Source of the DNA: Asterias rubens
Lineage: Eukaryota; Echinodermata; Asteroidea; Forcipulatida; Asteriidae
Assembly (NCBI RefSeq): GCF_902459465.1
Contig: NC_047065.1
Span: forward strand, 14,857,634-14,921,633
Direction: 5' to 3'
DNA: 64,000 nucleotides
Of this stretch, positions 1 to 11,852 are shown in pieces. The translations under genes and the position numbers were made by a program. The notes under the pieces were generated by a model that was given only the letters and a program-made list of their open reading frames with translations, did not search any database and was not told the origin of the DNA. Positions within the stretch are counted from its first letter, which is position 1. Each line of letters opens with the position of its first letter.

Positions 1-677
1 CAGCAAGAGCTGGTTTACCATTCAACTACATCAAGTGTAAACCAAGTAGGAGAATTTCAATTTTAAGAATGGTCAAAGTGTGGTCTTGAATGCCTACGAG
101 TAAAATAGAATGACTGAACAAAAATCTGAATGAGAAATAAAAAGGAATTATGTGTGCAAATTTTAAATCAATTGGTTGAGAGTTTTTTCGGCCAAAAGTG
201 ACTTGATTTGATTTCAGTGGATGTTTTGTAACCTGCGTTGATGTACTCGAATAGGGTTAAAAAAGTTCCTCTTGTTTTTAAACTATGCACAACTGTCTGC
301 CTGTGCTTTGTTCAGCTGATTTTAATAAAAGCCCCCTCAGTTGAGTTTAAACTAGTTTCATTTGTATGATGTAAACAGGCATGTTTTAATTATGCGTACC
401 TATGACTTGTTAAAATGAACTTATAAACATAAGCAAATTATAGAAACATTGTAAAAGTACTAAACATTGCCATTGATGGTGTGAGCTCCATGATGACTGT
501 GGTACTTAAACTTTGTTTACCTTGCTGTAAAAGGAAAACCCACATTGATATACAAAGAGAATTGAAAACAAATCCATTGTTGAAATACTCAGCAGCACAG
601 ATTGCATGATATACCTTCGCGTATTTTTAGAGTGATGTCATAATTTATCTATTTTTTATCTTGCTATTTTTTTTTAG
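1..677 (+). other. Intron of the cadherin gene (upstream part)
   Basis: AT-rich non-coding sequence leading to a pyrimidine-rich acceptor ending at 677. I see no exon here with good splice borders, so the preceding cadherin exon is probably left of position 1. An (AAAC)n run sits just downstream, at about 803-832 in the next intron. Confidence 0.7.
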
Positions 678-3600
678 GAAACATTCCCACTTCTCCAATC
701 GGTTTCGTTGGCGTACTGGATCCTGATACCATTGAGGACAAGACCTACTCAACAAAGAGCGAATTCCCTTCCGAATACTTTCAGGTGAGTGCATTATATG
801 CAAACGAACAAACAAACAAACAAACAAACAGACAGACACTCTATACCTGGCATGTCAAATCCTAGCGGTTTAGAGCACCGAATTCAAACTCTGGTGTTTC
901 TGATCAGCAGAGTGTGGGTTAGAGTACCAGTTGTGAGACCTGTTTCCTGAAGCGAGATACTTGTAACCATGATGCTTCAAGGCTGGTTATCTTGTTCTGC
1001 AGGACAAATCTTTTCAGAACTGAGAAGTCTCCCTTAAAAATCTGAAAAATCTAATCCGTGGTAGTAGAATAAATAGCAAGACAGTTCTTTAAAGAACAAA
1101 CTCTACCTACCAAGTAAATACACACATGGTGTCACCGCCCCTCCCCCCCCCCAAAAAAAAAAACACTGCCAAAACATAGGATTCGAACTGCCTCTAGCTA
1201 CCGGGCAATCTCGGTAGTCTAGTTGGTAAGACACTGCTCTAGAATTGCAAGGGTCGTGGGTTCGAATCCCATCCGAGTAATATGCCTGTGATATTTTTTC
1301 ACAGGACTTGGGAAAGTACTGAGTGTACAGTGCTACACACATCAGTGTATGGATAAATATGTATGGATAAAATATATATATAAATAACCTATTTCTGGTA
1401 AGCATTTGTGAGGTACTACTTTTTGTGTTGCAGAAGCTCCATGAAATTTGGCGTTTGACAGTATAGTTTTGTTTTTCATTGTACCGTCTTCGCTTAAAAC
1501 CCACAGGTTAACGAGGACACCGGTCAAGTGACCATCCTAGCAGGCACACCAGGTGGCCTGTACGAGTTTGACGTCATAGTGAAGGATGAAAACGTGTTCC
1601 CAGAAGCGGAATCCACGGTCATTGTAGACGTGCGCGACCTGCCGGAGGAAGCCGTTCGGAGCTCCGGCTCCTTCCGCTTCGAGGGTGTGACTGCCGAGGA
1701 GCTGATCCAGACGCCGGCTGATGGGTCGCTGAGCAAGATCGACATCCTCAAGGGAATCCTTGCCGAGATCATCCCCGCTAAACCGGAGAATGTGGACATC
1801 TTTAGCATCATTAATGTCAAGGGGCAGCCGAACACCGTTGACGTTCGTTACTCTGCTCACGGGTCGCCGTTTTACCCACCGGAGAAGATGGACGGGGCAG
1901 CTCTAGAGAACAGGGACAGGGTAAGTCTTGTTTTCCCTCCCCTCCCCCACCCCCCCCCCCCTCTTCCCCTTCGAGCTCGAGTGTTTTTTACACTGTTGGC
2001 GGCGCCCTGCATGGTTTCAAGACTCATTAAAATGATGAATGAAATCAATACTGAAAAACCAGCGCCAAGCAAGACTGTGTTATGATGTTTTTAACGCTGT
2101 CACAACAAGTACAGGATGAAGGTTGTTTATCTTCATTGGTATGCTTTATCCACTGTCTTATTAAGATCAAATGACCTTTGGTAATCGTCAAAGACCAGTA
2201 TTCTAACTTGGTGTTTCCTGACATATGCATAAAATAACAGACCATTGAAAATTTCTATTAGAATTCTGTTTTTTAACTACGGGAAAGTTTTCAAGAGGCA
2301 TCAAGGCCAAGACCCTGAGAAACAGAGGGCTGCGTCTCCTTTGGTAATTGTTAAAGACCAGTATTCTCACTTAGTGTATCCCAACATATATGCATAAACG
2401 AACCTTTGAAGGCCAAGACCATGGGCAACAGAGGGTATGGTCTCTAAGATTGATTTTAAGTTTGGAAGAGTTTGTTAAAATTTACCGCTGGACATTGTTG
2501 GTAATTGTACTCTCAGTTGGTCTATCCCAACATATGCATCAAATAACAAATCTGTGAAAGTTTTGACTTGATTGGTCATCAAAATTGCAAGAGAAAGTTG
2601 AAAGAAAAACTTTCACATTCGCGTATTTGCAAAACTCTCTATTATCGACCCAGTCAAGTCTATGGTGTAACTTCCTATTGTTTTTTCCTCGCTGTGTACA
2701 GATTGCGGAAGCGTTGGGCGTGACCATCGGTATGATCAAGATTGATATGTGTCTGATGGAGTCGGCTTGCGAGTCTGCGTGCACCAACGTCCTAGAGATA
2801 GACACTACACCCACTGTGGTCAACACTCCTTCAGCCTCCTTCACGTCCATCACCACGCGCACTGTGGCCAAGTGCGTGTGTGGGGCGGACGTCCAACAGC
2901 CTGGGCCGTGTGACTTTGACGCGTGCTTGAACGGTGGTACTTGTAAAGACACCCAGGGTGGGGGACATACGTAAGTTGATTATTTGGTGTGGTTTTTTTT
3001 TCTTTATTGGTTTTATCTTTTTCATGTATCACCCCATTAATTAGTAACTTGGAAGAATGATTTTAAACCTCCCAAAACTATAAAAATCTTGAAAGATGAT
3101 TAAATCTAAAACTATTATGATTTGTAAAGACGATTAAATTTTATCGCATATTATGGTAATCTAGAAAGAGGATGTAACCTCAAAATTACAAAAATGTTCA
3201 AATTTTGTAATTTTAATAATTTTGTGGCGCTCCTACAGGTGTACTTGCCCAACTGGATTCAATGGTCCAAACTGCGAGCAGACTATGCGCGAATTCAAGA
3301 ACGGCTTCGCTCACTTCAGTTCCCTGCAGCAGTGCGAGCAGACACACACCATGGTGGAGTTCATCACTACGCTACCGGACGGCGTGATACTCTACAACGG
3401 CCCCATGACCCCTCTGACCCCCGGGGACCTGCCGATGGATTTCATTCTGATCCAGTTGGAGAGCAAGAAGCCGGTGTTGTACATCAACCTGGGATCTGGA
3501 ACGCTTAGGATGGAAATCCCTAGCACCGCGGACCTCGGCGATGGCAAGTGGCATCGACTGGATGTCTATCGGGATGGAAAGGTATGAATTTTGTGTGAGG

Positions 3601-6600
3601 GGTTTGTGTAGCATTGATACAACAAAAGTCCTGTCAACATAGAGTCAACATTTTCCTGAGCAGACATTTGTAAGCAATTGAGCCAAAGGTTTTTTGGCCT
3701 ATGGTGGGTCAGCTGGTTCCATGTGTGACTTAGCGAGTAGTCCCTCTAGTTCTTTAATATAAATTAGGTTTATGGTTAGTATGCACATCTGCATGCTCCA
3801 CCAGACCAGTATCTATTTACAAGACCATCATCAAAATGAGATGAACTCAAAATGAGATGAACTCGAAGAAGATCTATTTGGTGGCACGGTTGGCTTGTGC
3901 GTAAAGCGCTCGCCTCTCACCAAGGTGACCCCGGTGTGCTTCCAGGTCGGGGCCATATGTGAGTTGAGTTGTGCGGTGGTTCTCTGCTGTGCCACGAGGG
4001 TATCCCAGACTGTCCGGTTTTCCACCCTCAGGAAAAAATCAAACACTTTCGATCTTGGCTGTGCTCCGTGGTCATAATGGGTTGATGTGGCTGGCAGCTG
4101 ATTGCGCCCTTGCATGCCTGCTTATCGAACACGTTGTAGCCACGTTCTTCGCAATTCTGCTCTAGCTGCGAGTAAGGACGATTAGCCCCCCCAAATTATA
4201 ATTATTATTATTATTATTATACTTGTGTTATGTCTTAAGTTCACTTTGATACTCTTGCAAGATAATTGTCACATTCACAGTAAAAAAAATCACTGAAACC
4301 TTACACATCGAGGTACTTTAATTCAATTGAATAACAATTGGAAGTATTAACCAGGCTTAACCGTTTACAATGTGCTGTCTCAGAAATCTTGGAATACATT
4401 TATGTGCCCATATTTTACGATGTCTCGCTTATAACATTAATTTTCTCTTCATCTCCTTTATCGTGATTTAGAGCGTTGAGTTCATGCTGGATCGTTGTAA
4501 GAGTGCAAACATCACAGAGGCCTCCAGTTCCACCATCCAGCAAACTGAGGATTGTAAAAGCACAGGCGTCACACCCGGAGATAACAAGTCAGTATACACC
4601 CTTGTCTTCTCTCAAAGAAAATAAACCATGTTTAATAATAATAATAATTTGGGGTTGAACCATAGAAATGGAACCCTGGACAACGCTGAGCTCGGCCACC
4701 CTCTGTGTCGTCTGTGGATGCGGCGTATCGATACTGCATGTATGGCAAAATCATCATCGCGTGACACGGGTGTACGGCAAAAGGGCAAGATGACGCCGCT
4801 TAAAGACCGTTTCTTTATGATTTCATTAGTTAACGTTAATGACCTCTGCTGTATGGCAAAGCATGTTACCATACACACTTTAAAAAAGGCGTATGCGCAC
4901 CCATAAAAATGGTCTCAAGAGGAAATCACATGCACAATGATGCACTCAGCATTGTCCGGGTTCTTTTTCTATAGGTTGAACAAAGACAAATTGACTAGCG
5001 ATGAATTTCAATAAACGACCTCCGGTATAACTCCCGCGCTCTACAAACTGAGCTATCTAGCCCTAAGATAGAGAACCAAATAATATTCTGTATCTCTGAT
5101 GCAAATTTAACATCTATTAGAAAGCTACAGAAGTTATGAACAACCTGTTCTTTCCCCTTCTAGGTTTCTCAATGTCAACACACCCCTTCAACTCGGCGGG
5201 GTGGACCAATCCTCCGCTTTTACCTACCCTAGCGAGATCACCTTCGGGGCTGGCTTTGACGGCTGCATGAGAAACGTCGAGCAGGACGGCGCGGTGTACG
5301 ATCTCCAGACGCCTGGGAAGACCGTCGGCACGGAGCCGGGATGCTCCCGTCTGGAATGCGGGGAGTGTAACAACGGGACATGTGAGGGAGACTTCAACAC
5401 CTTTGTCTGTCTGTGTCATCCAGGCTTCATGGGAGATGTGTGCGATACATGTAAGTGATACTTTCAAATTGCTTCACCCCCCCCACCCAAAAAACCCCCC
5501 CCCCCCCCCACCAAAAAAAAAAAAAAAAAACCCTCCCCAACCCCACACAAAAAAACTACACAATCAAACTACAGTAAGTAGGATTTGAAACTTTGCATGG
5601 TGGAAGTATAACTAGGTGAGGTTTGCGGCCGCACCCTGTGTAAACCTCTTTTGAATAGTCAAAAGGAAAAAGCGAAGCGTTGAGTTGTCGACCATCGGTT
5701 CTTTTCAGAACCAACACTACTCAAAAGAGATTTAAACATGGTACTACCGCAAACCTCACCTAATCAAACAACAGCAGTTTGAAGTTATTTTTGAAAATGA
5801 CCAACATTAATCAGTGTAAAGAAAAATCTCCTGAAGGGAATCGAAACGTATCAAATTCTATTTGTTTTGTTACGATCTTTCTTTCTCCACAGCAACCCCA
5901 CCTTACGACTTTGCTACTGACAGTTACGTCAACTACCAGCTACTGCCTGCAGCCCAGCTGGACAATCGCATGGGTGACTACCAAGTGACGTTCCGCACAC
6001 GGATGAAAGAAGGTCTGCTCTGGATGATCACCAACCAGAACGGCTTGGAATTCACATCTATAGAGGTTAGAGATACGGCATTTATTTCCCCGACTGATTA
6101 TTAGCAGCTAAGCACAACAAAATTATGCTTACCAGTATTAGGTTACCAGCCAAACTACTATGTCACATGTGCAATTTGCGACTGGTATCTTGCTTGGTTT
6201 TTTGCTCAGCAGAAAAAGTTCCAAGCAATATTTTTTTCTCAGGCAGCTAAGCACAACAAAATTGTGCTTACCAGAATAAGGTTACCAGCAACATAACCAT
6301 GTCACATGTAGAGTTCGCGACTGGTATCCTGCTAATAGCAGAAATGTGTTGAGCACTGTTTTAAGCTCTATGAGTTTGGGCCTCTGTACTATTTTGGCTG
6401 CTATAAAAGGGTTAATCTATTTTCTTCAAAATACCTAGCTTTTCCAAGCTTCTTGAGTAATAAACGAATTGTCGCCAGTCCTTGCAGAATCAAAGTGGAT
6501 TTTAACTTTCCTCTTCTCTCTCTCTCTTTGCAGTTGGTTGATGGCTTCGTCAGGAGTCGCTGGAATCTGGGCGACGGGGAGAAATCCGTCCACCTTGACC

Positions 6601-9600
6601 AGTACGCCGTGGACGATGGGGACTGGCACACGGTCCGCCTGGAGCGCTTTGATTACTACATCACGGTGAAGATCGACGGCGGTGGCGGCGTCAGACAGAA
6701 GGAGAACCATGAGAGTTTGTACAGCAGGCTGGAGGTCGATCCTAACAGTCTGATCCTGGGAGCGTTTGTCGTCAGGGTTGTGGAGATCTCCCAAGATTTC
6801 ATTGGTAGATATTTATCAGTATATACTTTAAATGCCAAGCTTCATGAAAAAACAAAATCGTAAAAGTCTGGGTACTTTTTGTAACACAAATCACAATGTC
6901 CACAGACTTACATTAAACTTAAACAGTAAAAAAATTAATAGAAAGCTTCCCTTAAAATATTACTTGCTGAGGTGCTGTAGTTATTGAGAAATGAGTAAAA
7001 CAATGTCAGAAACATAATGTTCAGCTCAGGAGACAACAGTTAGTTTTAGCATGTACAACTTATTTACTAGTACTTCAAGGGAAGCTTTCATCATTATCTT
7101 CAAACCAAAACAGTAGCTCAATATTTGGGGGGGGGGGGGGGTCTAGTTGTTACAACCAAAATTGTTCAAGAAAATTATAGGGAGGAAAACTTAACACAAC
7201 AGAATAAAAAGAGTTAGTTCAAGTTGATCTTTAACATGACTTTAACAAAATTACATCGTTCCTCACAACACAGGATGTATGAACGATCCTCGCATCAACA
7301 ACTTCTATCTGGGATTCTCGGGATCAACGACGTACGGCACAGCGACCCCATCTAATGGTGTGATTGAAGGCTGCTCAAGTTACGACCCATGCTTGAGCAA
7401 CCCCTGTCCAGCGTCATACATCTGTATTGACCTATGGAGGAAATACACTTGTGGGTAAGTATCTGTTTATATAAGGGCGTCTTAAATAGCGCTGATATTC
7501 GTCACTCGATATTGCTCAAGGCACTTCAACATTTATTATTTTCCTTTAAGGTATTTTGGAGCTTGAAGTTTGATTCCAATATATAGCGCTCATATCCGTC
7601 ATTCAGTGACACTCAAGGCGCTTCAACATTCAGTATTTTCCTGTAAGGTATTGTGGAGCTTGAAGTTTTATTCCAATGTATAGCGCTCATATCCGTCATT
7701 CAGTGACACTCAAGGCGCTTCAACATTCATTATTTTCCTGTAAGGTATTTGTGGAGCTTGAAGTATGAGACCAATTCCTTGTGGTTTACAAAGCACTGTG
7801 GCGCAATATGCAGCCAATCAAAGCAGGAACACTGGGGCAAACCCCTTCTCTTTCCAATAGGTGCGCTGGTTTCTTTTATGTGTGTGACACAACGCCCGGG
7901 GCCAACGGCTTTACCTCCTAACGGAAGGACACAGTAGTCATGGTTAAGTGTTTTGCTCAAGGACTCAAACCCACACTCTGCTTATCAGAACTATCGAAGT
8001 CCAGTGCTCTTATCCGCTAGGCCAAGATACGCCACGAGTTCGCATCAGTGTAAGGCAGAGCTCTCATCTCTCCCAGATTCTGCAGAAAATTCCCTAAAAA
8101 CAAACCAATCTTTCCATGTTTTGGAAAACCCCTGAGCCAATCTTATCCCCTCAACCTTTAACTTGTGATTTTGATTTTCCTTTGCAGATGCCCAGACGGC
8201 TCCATGGAGGACGAGGCCAACGGCGTCTGCAAACCCATCGACGAGTGCGACAGCAGCCCATGCCTGAACGGCGGCAAGTGCGTGGAACTGGTCATTGGGT
8301 TCAGGTGCGACTGCTTGGATGGGTACATCGGGTCGATATGCGGCACAGAGAAAGCGTTCGTCATCACCACGCTGGGTCTAGACCTTGGGGCCATTCTCGC
8401 CATGATTCTCTGCCTCATCATCATCATCAGTAAGTAGTTCATATATATTTGGTTTGTGGTAACACCATGTGTGCATTTCGACTAGCTTGCTCTAGTCATC
8501 TTCCGGAGATTACTAGTTTCTTGACGATGACTAGAGAAGCGTTGAAACTTATATAGAACTCACTCCGCAGTATGGAGGTTAATGACAATTTACAAAAAAA
8601 AGCTGAAGTCTCGAAGTCAAATTCAAATATTTTAGTGGAAAATTACTTCTTTCTCGTAAAACTACGTAACTTCAAAGGGAGCTGTTTTTCACTATGTTTT
8701 ATACTATCAACAGCTCACCATTGCTTGTTACCAAGTAAATTGTTAAGCTAACAATTATTTTGAGTAATTACCGATAGTGTCCAGTGCCTTTAAGATTGAT
8801 ATTGCATATTACAAATGCTTATTATTATTATTATTTTTATGAATATTCTGCTACCCTTAGTACTGCTGCTTGCGTTCGTCCTCTACAAGCGTAGCCACGA
8901 TCAGAAGCAGGCCTTGGCCCTCGCCATCGACCCAGACGACGACATCCGGGAGAATTTCATCAACTACGATGAGGAGGGAGGCGGGGAGGAGGACCAAGAC
9001 GCGTATGATGTGAGCACGCTCAGGAAACCCATCGACCCGATCCCGATGGACGATTACATCAAGCCGCCTGTGACGGAGGCACCGCTGAACAGAGCGCCAA
9101 GAGCCCCTGGTAAGTTTGTGGCCTTGTTGGTGCCTAAGTTCATTCCATTTATCTAAGTCTTTTTCTGATGTTTTAGACCTATGATACTAATGATTTGTGA
9201 GGATTTTTTTCAGGGATTCTTGCCTTCAAATTAATCCAGCTTGTGAAAACTTCTTTGAAATTGAAATACCTTGACAGTTTGTAGACATTGTCTCGGCAAG
9301 AAGACACTGATTTCTGCAAAAATTAAACTTTCACTTGTGACCTTCATTCAGACATGATATTCTCCCTACTTAAATCTGCGATTGAGTAGCCTGAAACTTC
9401 TATTGGAGCCTACACCATGTGTACATGTAGGTCAACCCTACTTGATAGAATATTCCTACGCTCTTTATTTATGATGTTGCTAAAACGACAAAAAAACAAT
9501 CTATTACCCTACCGTTAAATCTGTGTATTTCCAGGTGACGATCCCAACGTCGGTGACTTCATCAACGATCGTCTGAAGGGTGCGGATGACGACCCCGACT

Positions 9601-9773
9601 CCAACGACACCATGAGGGACTTTGACTACGAGGGTGAGGGTTCCTCAGCGGGCTCCCTCAGCTCCCTGAACAGCAGCAGCTCAGACGGAGACCAGAACTA
9701 CGACTATCTCAACGACTGGGGACCGCCGTTCAAGAAACTTGCCGATATGTACGGCGGTGGCGAAGACGATTAG
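678..9773 (+). CDS. Type III classical cadherin, 3' part (twelve exons, 5' end outside window)
   Basis: Calcium-dependent cell adhesion receptor that links the plasma membrane to actin through catenins. Exons: 678-784, 1507-1920, 2702-2970, 3239-3581, 4472-4587, 5164-5450, 5893-6065, 6534-6804, 7274-7454, 8188-8429, 8861-9109, 9535-9773. All have AG/GT borders and all phases agree, giving 962 residues plus a split first codon. Domains by window residue: membrane-proximal non-chordate-type cadherin domain (about 1-238, with [16 protein letters not shown] and AHGSPFY), EGF (240-276), LamG (285-475), EGF (477-510), LamG (515-690), EGF (about 697-734), EGF (740-771), transmembrane helix (786-809), cytoplasmic tail (810-962). 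The tail has the p120-catenin core [16 protein letters not shown] and a beta-catenin site with [20 protein letters not shown], and ends [14 protein letters not shown], nearly as in vertebrate E-cadherin. The upstream cadherin repeats and signal peptide must lie left of the window. This layout is typical of sea urchin G-cadherin and insect DE/DN-cadherins; vertebrate E-cadherin lacks the EGF/LamG part. Confidence 0.96.
853..990 (+). mobile_element. tRNA-derived SINE fragment (SINE family 4)
   Basis: Contains a tRNA-like A-box region (TAGCGGTTTAGAGCACC) and a degenerate B-box-like segment (GTGGGTTAGAGTACC). The same arrangement occurs near 18570-18720 on the plus strand, and inverted at 7850-8036 and 22420-22615. 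It lies in a cadherin intron. Confidence 0.5.
1164..1365 (+). mobile_element. tRNA-derived SINE (SINE family 1, copy 1)
   Basis: A tRNA-like head has the A-box TAGTCTAGTTGGTAAGAC and a clear B-box GGTTCGAATCC, followed by a tail with TATTTTTTCACAGGACT and GTACAGTGCT. Two further copies lie inverted at about 32756-32953 and 49274-49473. It sits in a cadherin intron. The head is a RNA polymerase III promoter relic; no complete tRNA fold continues downstream, so it is not a tRNA gene. Confidence 0.8.
2120..2600 (+). repeat. Fragments of TTAA-MITE family A and a CAGGCCTG-related repeat in a cadherin intron
   Basis: The phrase GGTAATTGTTAAAGACCAGT and its relatives occur at about 2171, 2342 and 2500, each followed by CATATGCAT..AAATAACA. 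These match the left arm of MITE family A. Interspersed pieces (CAAGACC..GGGCAACAGAGG) match MITE family I. Decayed, partial copies. Confidence 0.5.
3885..4200 (+). mobile_element. SINE-like repeat (SINE family 3) with ATT-rich tail
   Basis: Starts with a tRNA-like segment (GGTTGGCTTGTGCGTAAAGC), continues through a unique-looking body (TTTTCCACCCTCAGGAAAAA) and ends in an (ATT)n tail at 4197-4222. The head/body/simple-tail structure is typical of SINEs. The element at 30108-30385 looks similar in organisation. It occupies the middle of a cadherin intron. Confidence 0.5.
4905..5064 (-). mobile_element. tRNA-derived SINE (SINE family 2), inverted
   Basis: Read on the minus strand, the head is GGGCTAGATAGCTCAGTTTG followed by TAGAGCGCGGGAG, an A-box. 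Downstream is TTTGTCTTTGTTCAACC, which recurs at 36049. The same head occurs at 24389-24419. Cadherin intron. Confidence 0.6.
5470..5560 (+). repeat. Low-complexity poly-C/poly-A tract
   Basis: Alternating C runs and A runs of 8 or more bases directly after a cadherin splice donor. Similar C runs occur at 1141-1151, 1945-1961 and 49511-49534. No protein meaning. Confidence 0.9.
5612..5765. mobile_element. Hairpin MITE, GTGAGGTTTGCGG family (P, copy 1)
   Basis: Terminal inverted repeats: TAGGTGAGGTTTGCGG at the left and CCGCAAACCTCACCTA at the right. An internal pair surrounds a short loop (CTCTTTTGA and TCAAAAGAG; GGTTCTTTTCAGAACC is itself palindromic). A longer relative lies at 48499-48690. 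Confidence 0.75.
6100..6380 (+). repeat. Two tandem copies of the CAGCTAAGCACAACAAAAT repeat
   Basis: CAGCTAAGCACAACAAAATT appears at about 6106 and again at about 6245. Each is followed by TTACCAG..AGGTTACCAGC and CATGTCACATG..GCGACTGGTAT. Relatives with the end phrase AGCTCTATGAAATTGGGCCC are scattered at about 10900, 11200, 19950, 28020, 31620-31880, 41000-41140 and 51130-51180. The family is abundant and unnamed to me. In a cadherin intron. Confidence 0.7.
6862..7115. mobile_element. Hairpin MITE family Q, copy 1
   Basis: The left arm (CTGGGTACTTTTTGTAAC, then CACAATGTCCACAGACTT) and right arm (GGGAAGCTTTCATCATTATC) match the arms of the cleaner copy at 29232-29585. The right end is replaced by a poly-G run at about 7128-7140. 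In a cadherin intron. Confidence 0.65.
7487..7775 (+). repeat. Three-unit tandem repeat, 97-bp period
   Basis: The unit start TAGCGCT(G/C)ATAT occurs at 7487, 7584 and 7681, exactly 97 bp apart. Each unit runs through TTCAACATT..ATTTTCCT and GGAGCTTGAAGT. Units 2 and 3 are nearly identical and unit 1 is more diverged, suggesting two duplication rounds. It starts 33 bp after a cadherin exon. Confidence 0.9.
7850..8036 (-). mobile_element. tRNA-derived SINE (SINE family 4), inverted
   Basis: On the plus strand it reads GACTCAAACCCACACTCTGC..CAGTGCTCTTATCCGCTAGGCC, the reverse of a tRNA-like head with a B-box (GTGGGTTTGAGTCC) and A-box. A relative in the same orientation is at 22420-22615. Cadherin intron. 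Confidence 0.6.
8570..8789 (+). mobile_element. TTAA-bounded MITE family A, right-half fragment
   Basis: Ends with GAGTAATTACCGATAGTGTC and CAGTGCC, followed by TTAA at 8790-8793. Internal phrases ACTTCTTTCTCGTAAAACTA and GAGGGAGC-like GGGAGCTGTTT match full copies elsewhere. The left half is missing. It lies in the intron that splits the cadherin transmembrane helix. Confidence 0.75.
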
Positions 9774-10425
9774 AAAAATTGCGTCGTGTGTTTGTTTTTT
9801 TATTTACTTGCAACGTTTTTTAAGAGGTACTGCTTTTATAGAATTAGGATTGTCAATTGAAAAGTTTACAAACAGCTAAAATAAAAATAAAAGGTAAAAA
9901 ATTAATTTTGATGACGGAACATATTTTGCCTTTAGCTCTTATTAAGACGCTTTTAAGAACAGTGTTTCAGGGGTTGTAAAAAACTTACCCCATTTTAAAA
10001 TATGTGTCGATGATGAAACTAACATTTTCCAGCAAACGAAGAAGCCAAAGATGTGGCTGATACTTTGAAATGAATGTCCCAGGATTTCTTGTCGACACAA
10101 ATGTCACTTTTTTTCATGGCTGGTTGTAGCGTGTACTCCCTTATCAGGAGTTCTCGATGATATCATTGTACAAAGCAAGATTGATGTAGATTAAACTAAA
10201 AAGAATTTCATGTGTCCTTTGCCTACTAGAAGAATTGCAACATTTCGTGAAAGATTTCTTCGTGAAAAAGGAACGAGCCTTAAGCGATGAGAGTTTTGAT
10301 GCTGGCGTAGTTATTTTCTATCATGTGAAGAGTACTATCTGTTCTTTGTAAATATGTTTAGTAACTGTTTGTTTTACGGCTAGATACCCTTTTATGGTGC
10401 AGCAAGTTTATGTTTAGTTCCATAG

Positions 10426-10560
10426 ACCATTTCGCAAATAATCATTTCGCGAGGGGCTAACTGTTGATTGAGGGGCATACTGGGTCTAGCCATGACCAAA
10501 CTTGATCACTAGCTACACCCGCAAGTACCAAGTATTTGCGTGAAGGTCTATTCACATACG
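10426..10560. mobile_element. MITE family J, diverged copy
   Basis: Ends are ATAGACCATTTCGCAAATA at the left and TATTTGCGTGAAGGTCTAT at the right, inverted copies of each other. They match the termini at 19052-19204 and 30659-30815. The inside differs from those copies. Confidence 0.65.
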
Positions 10561-11852
10561 CAGGCCGATTTACAGATTGCGGGAAGAAAAATTAGCCATG
10601 CCCTGCTTTAGATATTCAATCAGTACCATAGTTGTTATGGAGAAACAAAACGGAAATTTAAATCTTTATGTGGAAAAAGTCAACCTCTGCGTGGACTATA
10701 GAGGGCAGTATTTATGCCAAGTCTAGAGTTATGTTAGGATAGAGTTTCAAAGTTGCAGGTACCAGTGCCATTGTACAATGGGAGTATCGTGAAAGGCCAC
10801 ATAGTGCAGTGAATATTGTGTCATTGGGGTCCAAGTTGACAGAACTTACTCTTTAGTTCTCTCCCAATTTCATGGAGCTACTACCCAATTTCATGGAGCT
10901 AGACACAAAGTAGCTAAGCATAAAAAAAACTGCTTACCAGAGTAAGGTTACCAGCCCAGCTACAATGTCACATGTACAATTTGTAACCGATATCATTCCT
11001 GCTTAGCAGCTCTATGAAATTTGGCTTCGTACAGAGAGAGAGAAAGAGAGCTGTGACCACAGGGTCTCCAAAGATGCTAAGCATCATTCGCTCTGTGAAT
11101 TTGGTTTTTTGTTTCCCGTAGCACAGTTTCACTGAAGCCGGACATGTCCAACGTGTACAGCCAAGGTCCGAAGTTGTTTAGCACTAAACGGGCTTAGCAG
11201 ATATGGGTTACCAGTCAATACCACATGCGACAAACTGTTCGTGGTTGGTGCCTTGGTAATGTTTGCTTAGCTGATGAATTTTTCAACAATATCCTTCAGC
11301 GGAACAGCTTAGTGGAAATTGGGCTCAACAATTTGTAACACTGTCCTTCCATGGCTCTCTGTCCAAGTTAAGACGCAGTCTTCTTTGTGCCAAGCACACG
11401 GTTGTTTAATGATGTATCATATTTTGATAGTTTGTATAGTAAATATAACCACCGCCCCCAGTGTTGTCGTTAGGACAGTTTGTACCCAAGTGTTATCTTG
11501 TCGTTACTTTGGCAGTCCTAATGTTAAGGATGATCTCAAGGGTATGTTGTTTCTGTGAAGGCTAGTCTGTTGTTGTTGTTTTTTCAAATTAGACAATAGA
11601 ACAACTACATGCAGTAGATGTTATATTTAATACTCATTATTTTACACAGATAGTTTTACACAACATTGCAAAAAAAAAAATGATCCACAAACTTCCAGCG
11701 AGTAAAATATTTTTTGGGAAATCTGGACTCAAAAGAACGTGCATTCAAAAGGCATGTACAATACTTTGTAAATAACTAAGAAAGCAGATCATTCAAATTA
11801 AAAGCGTGTATCCAAGATCAAGCCTAATATGCTTTTTTTATATTTTATTATA

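Noticed and set aside
1209-1282. A tRNA gene with good A and B boxes
   Set aside because: The same unit recurs with a common leader and tail at 32756 and 49274, so it is a SINE; the acceptor ends do not pair.
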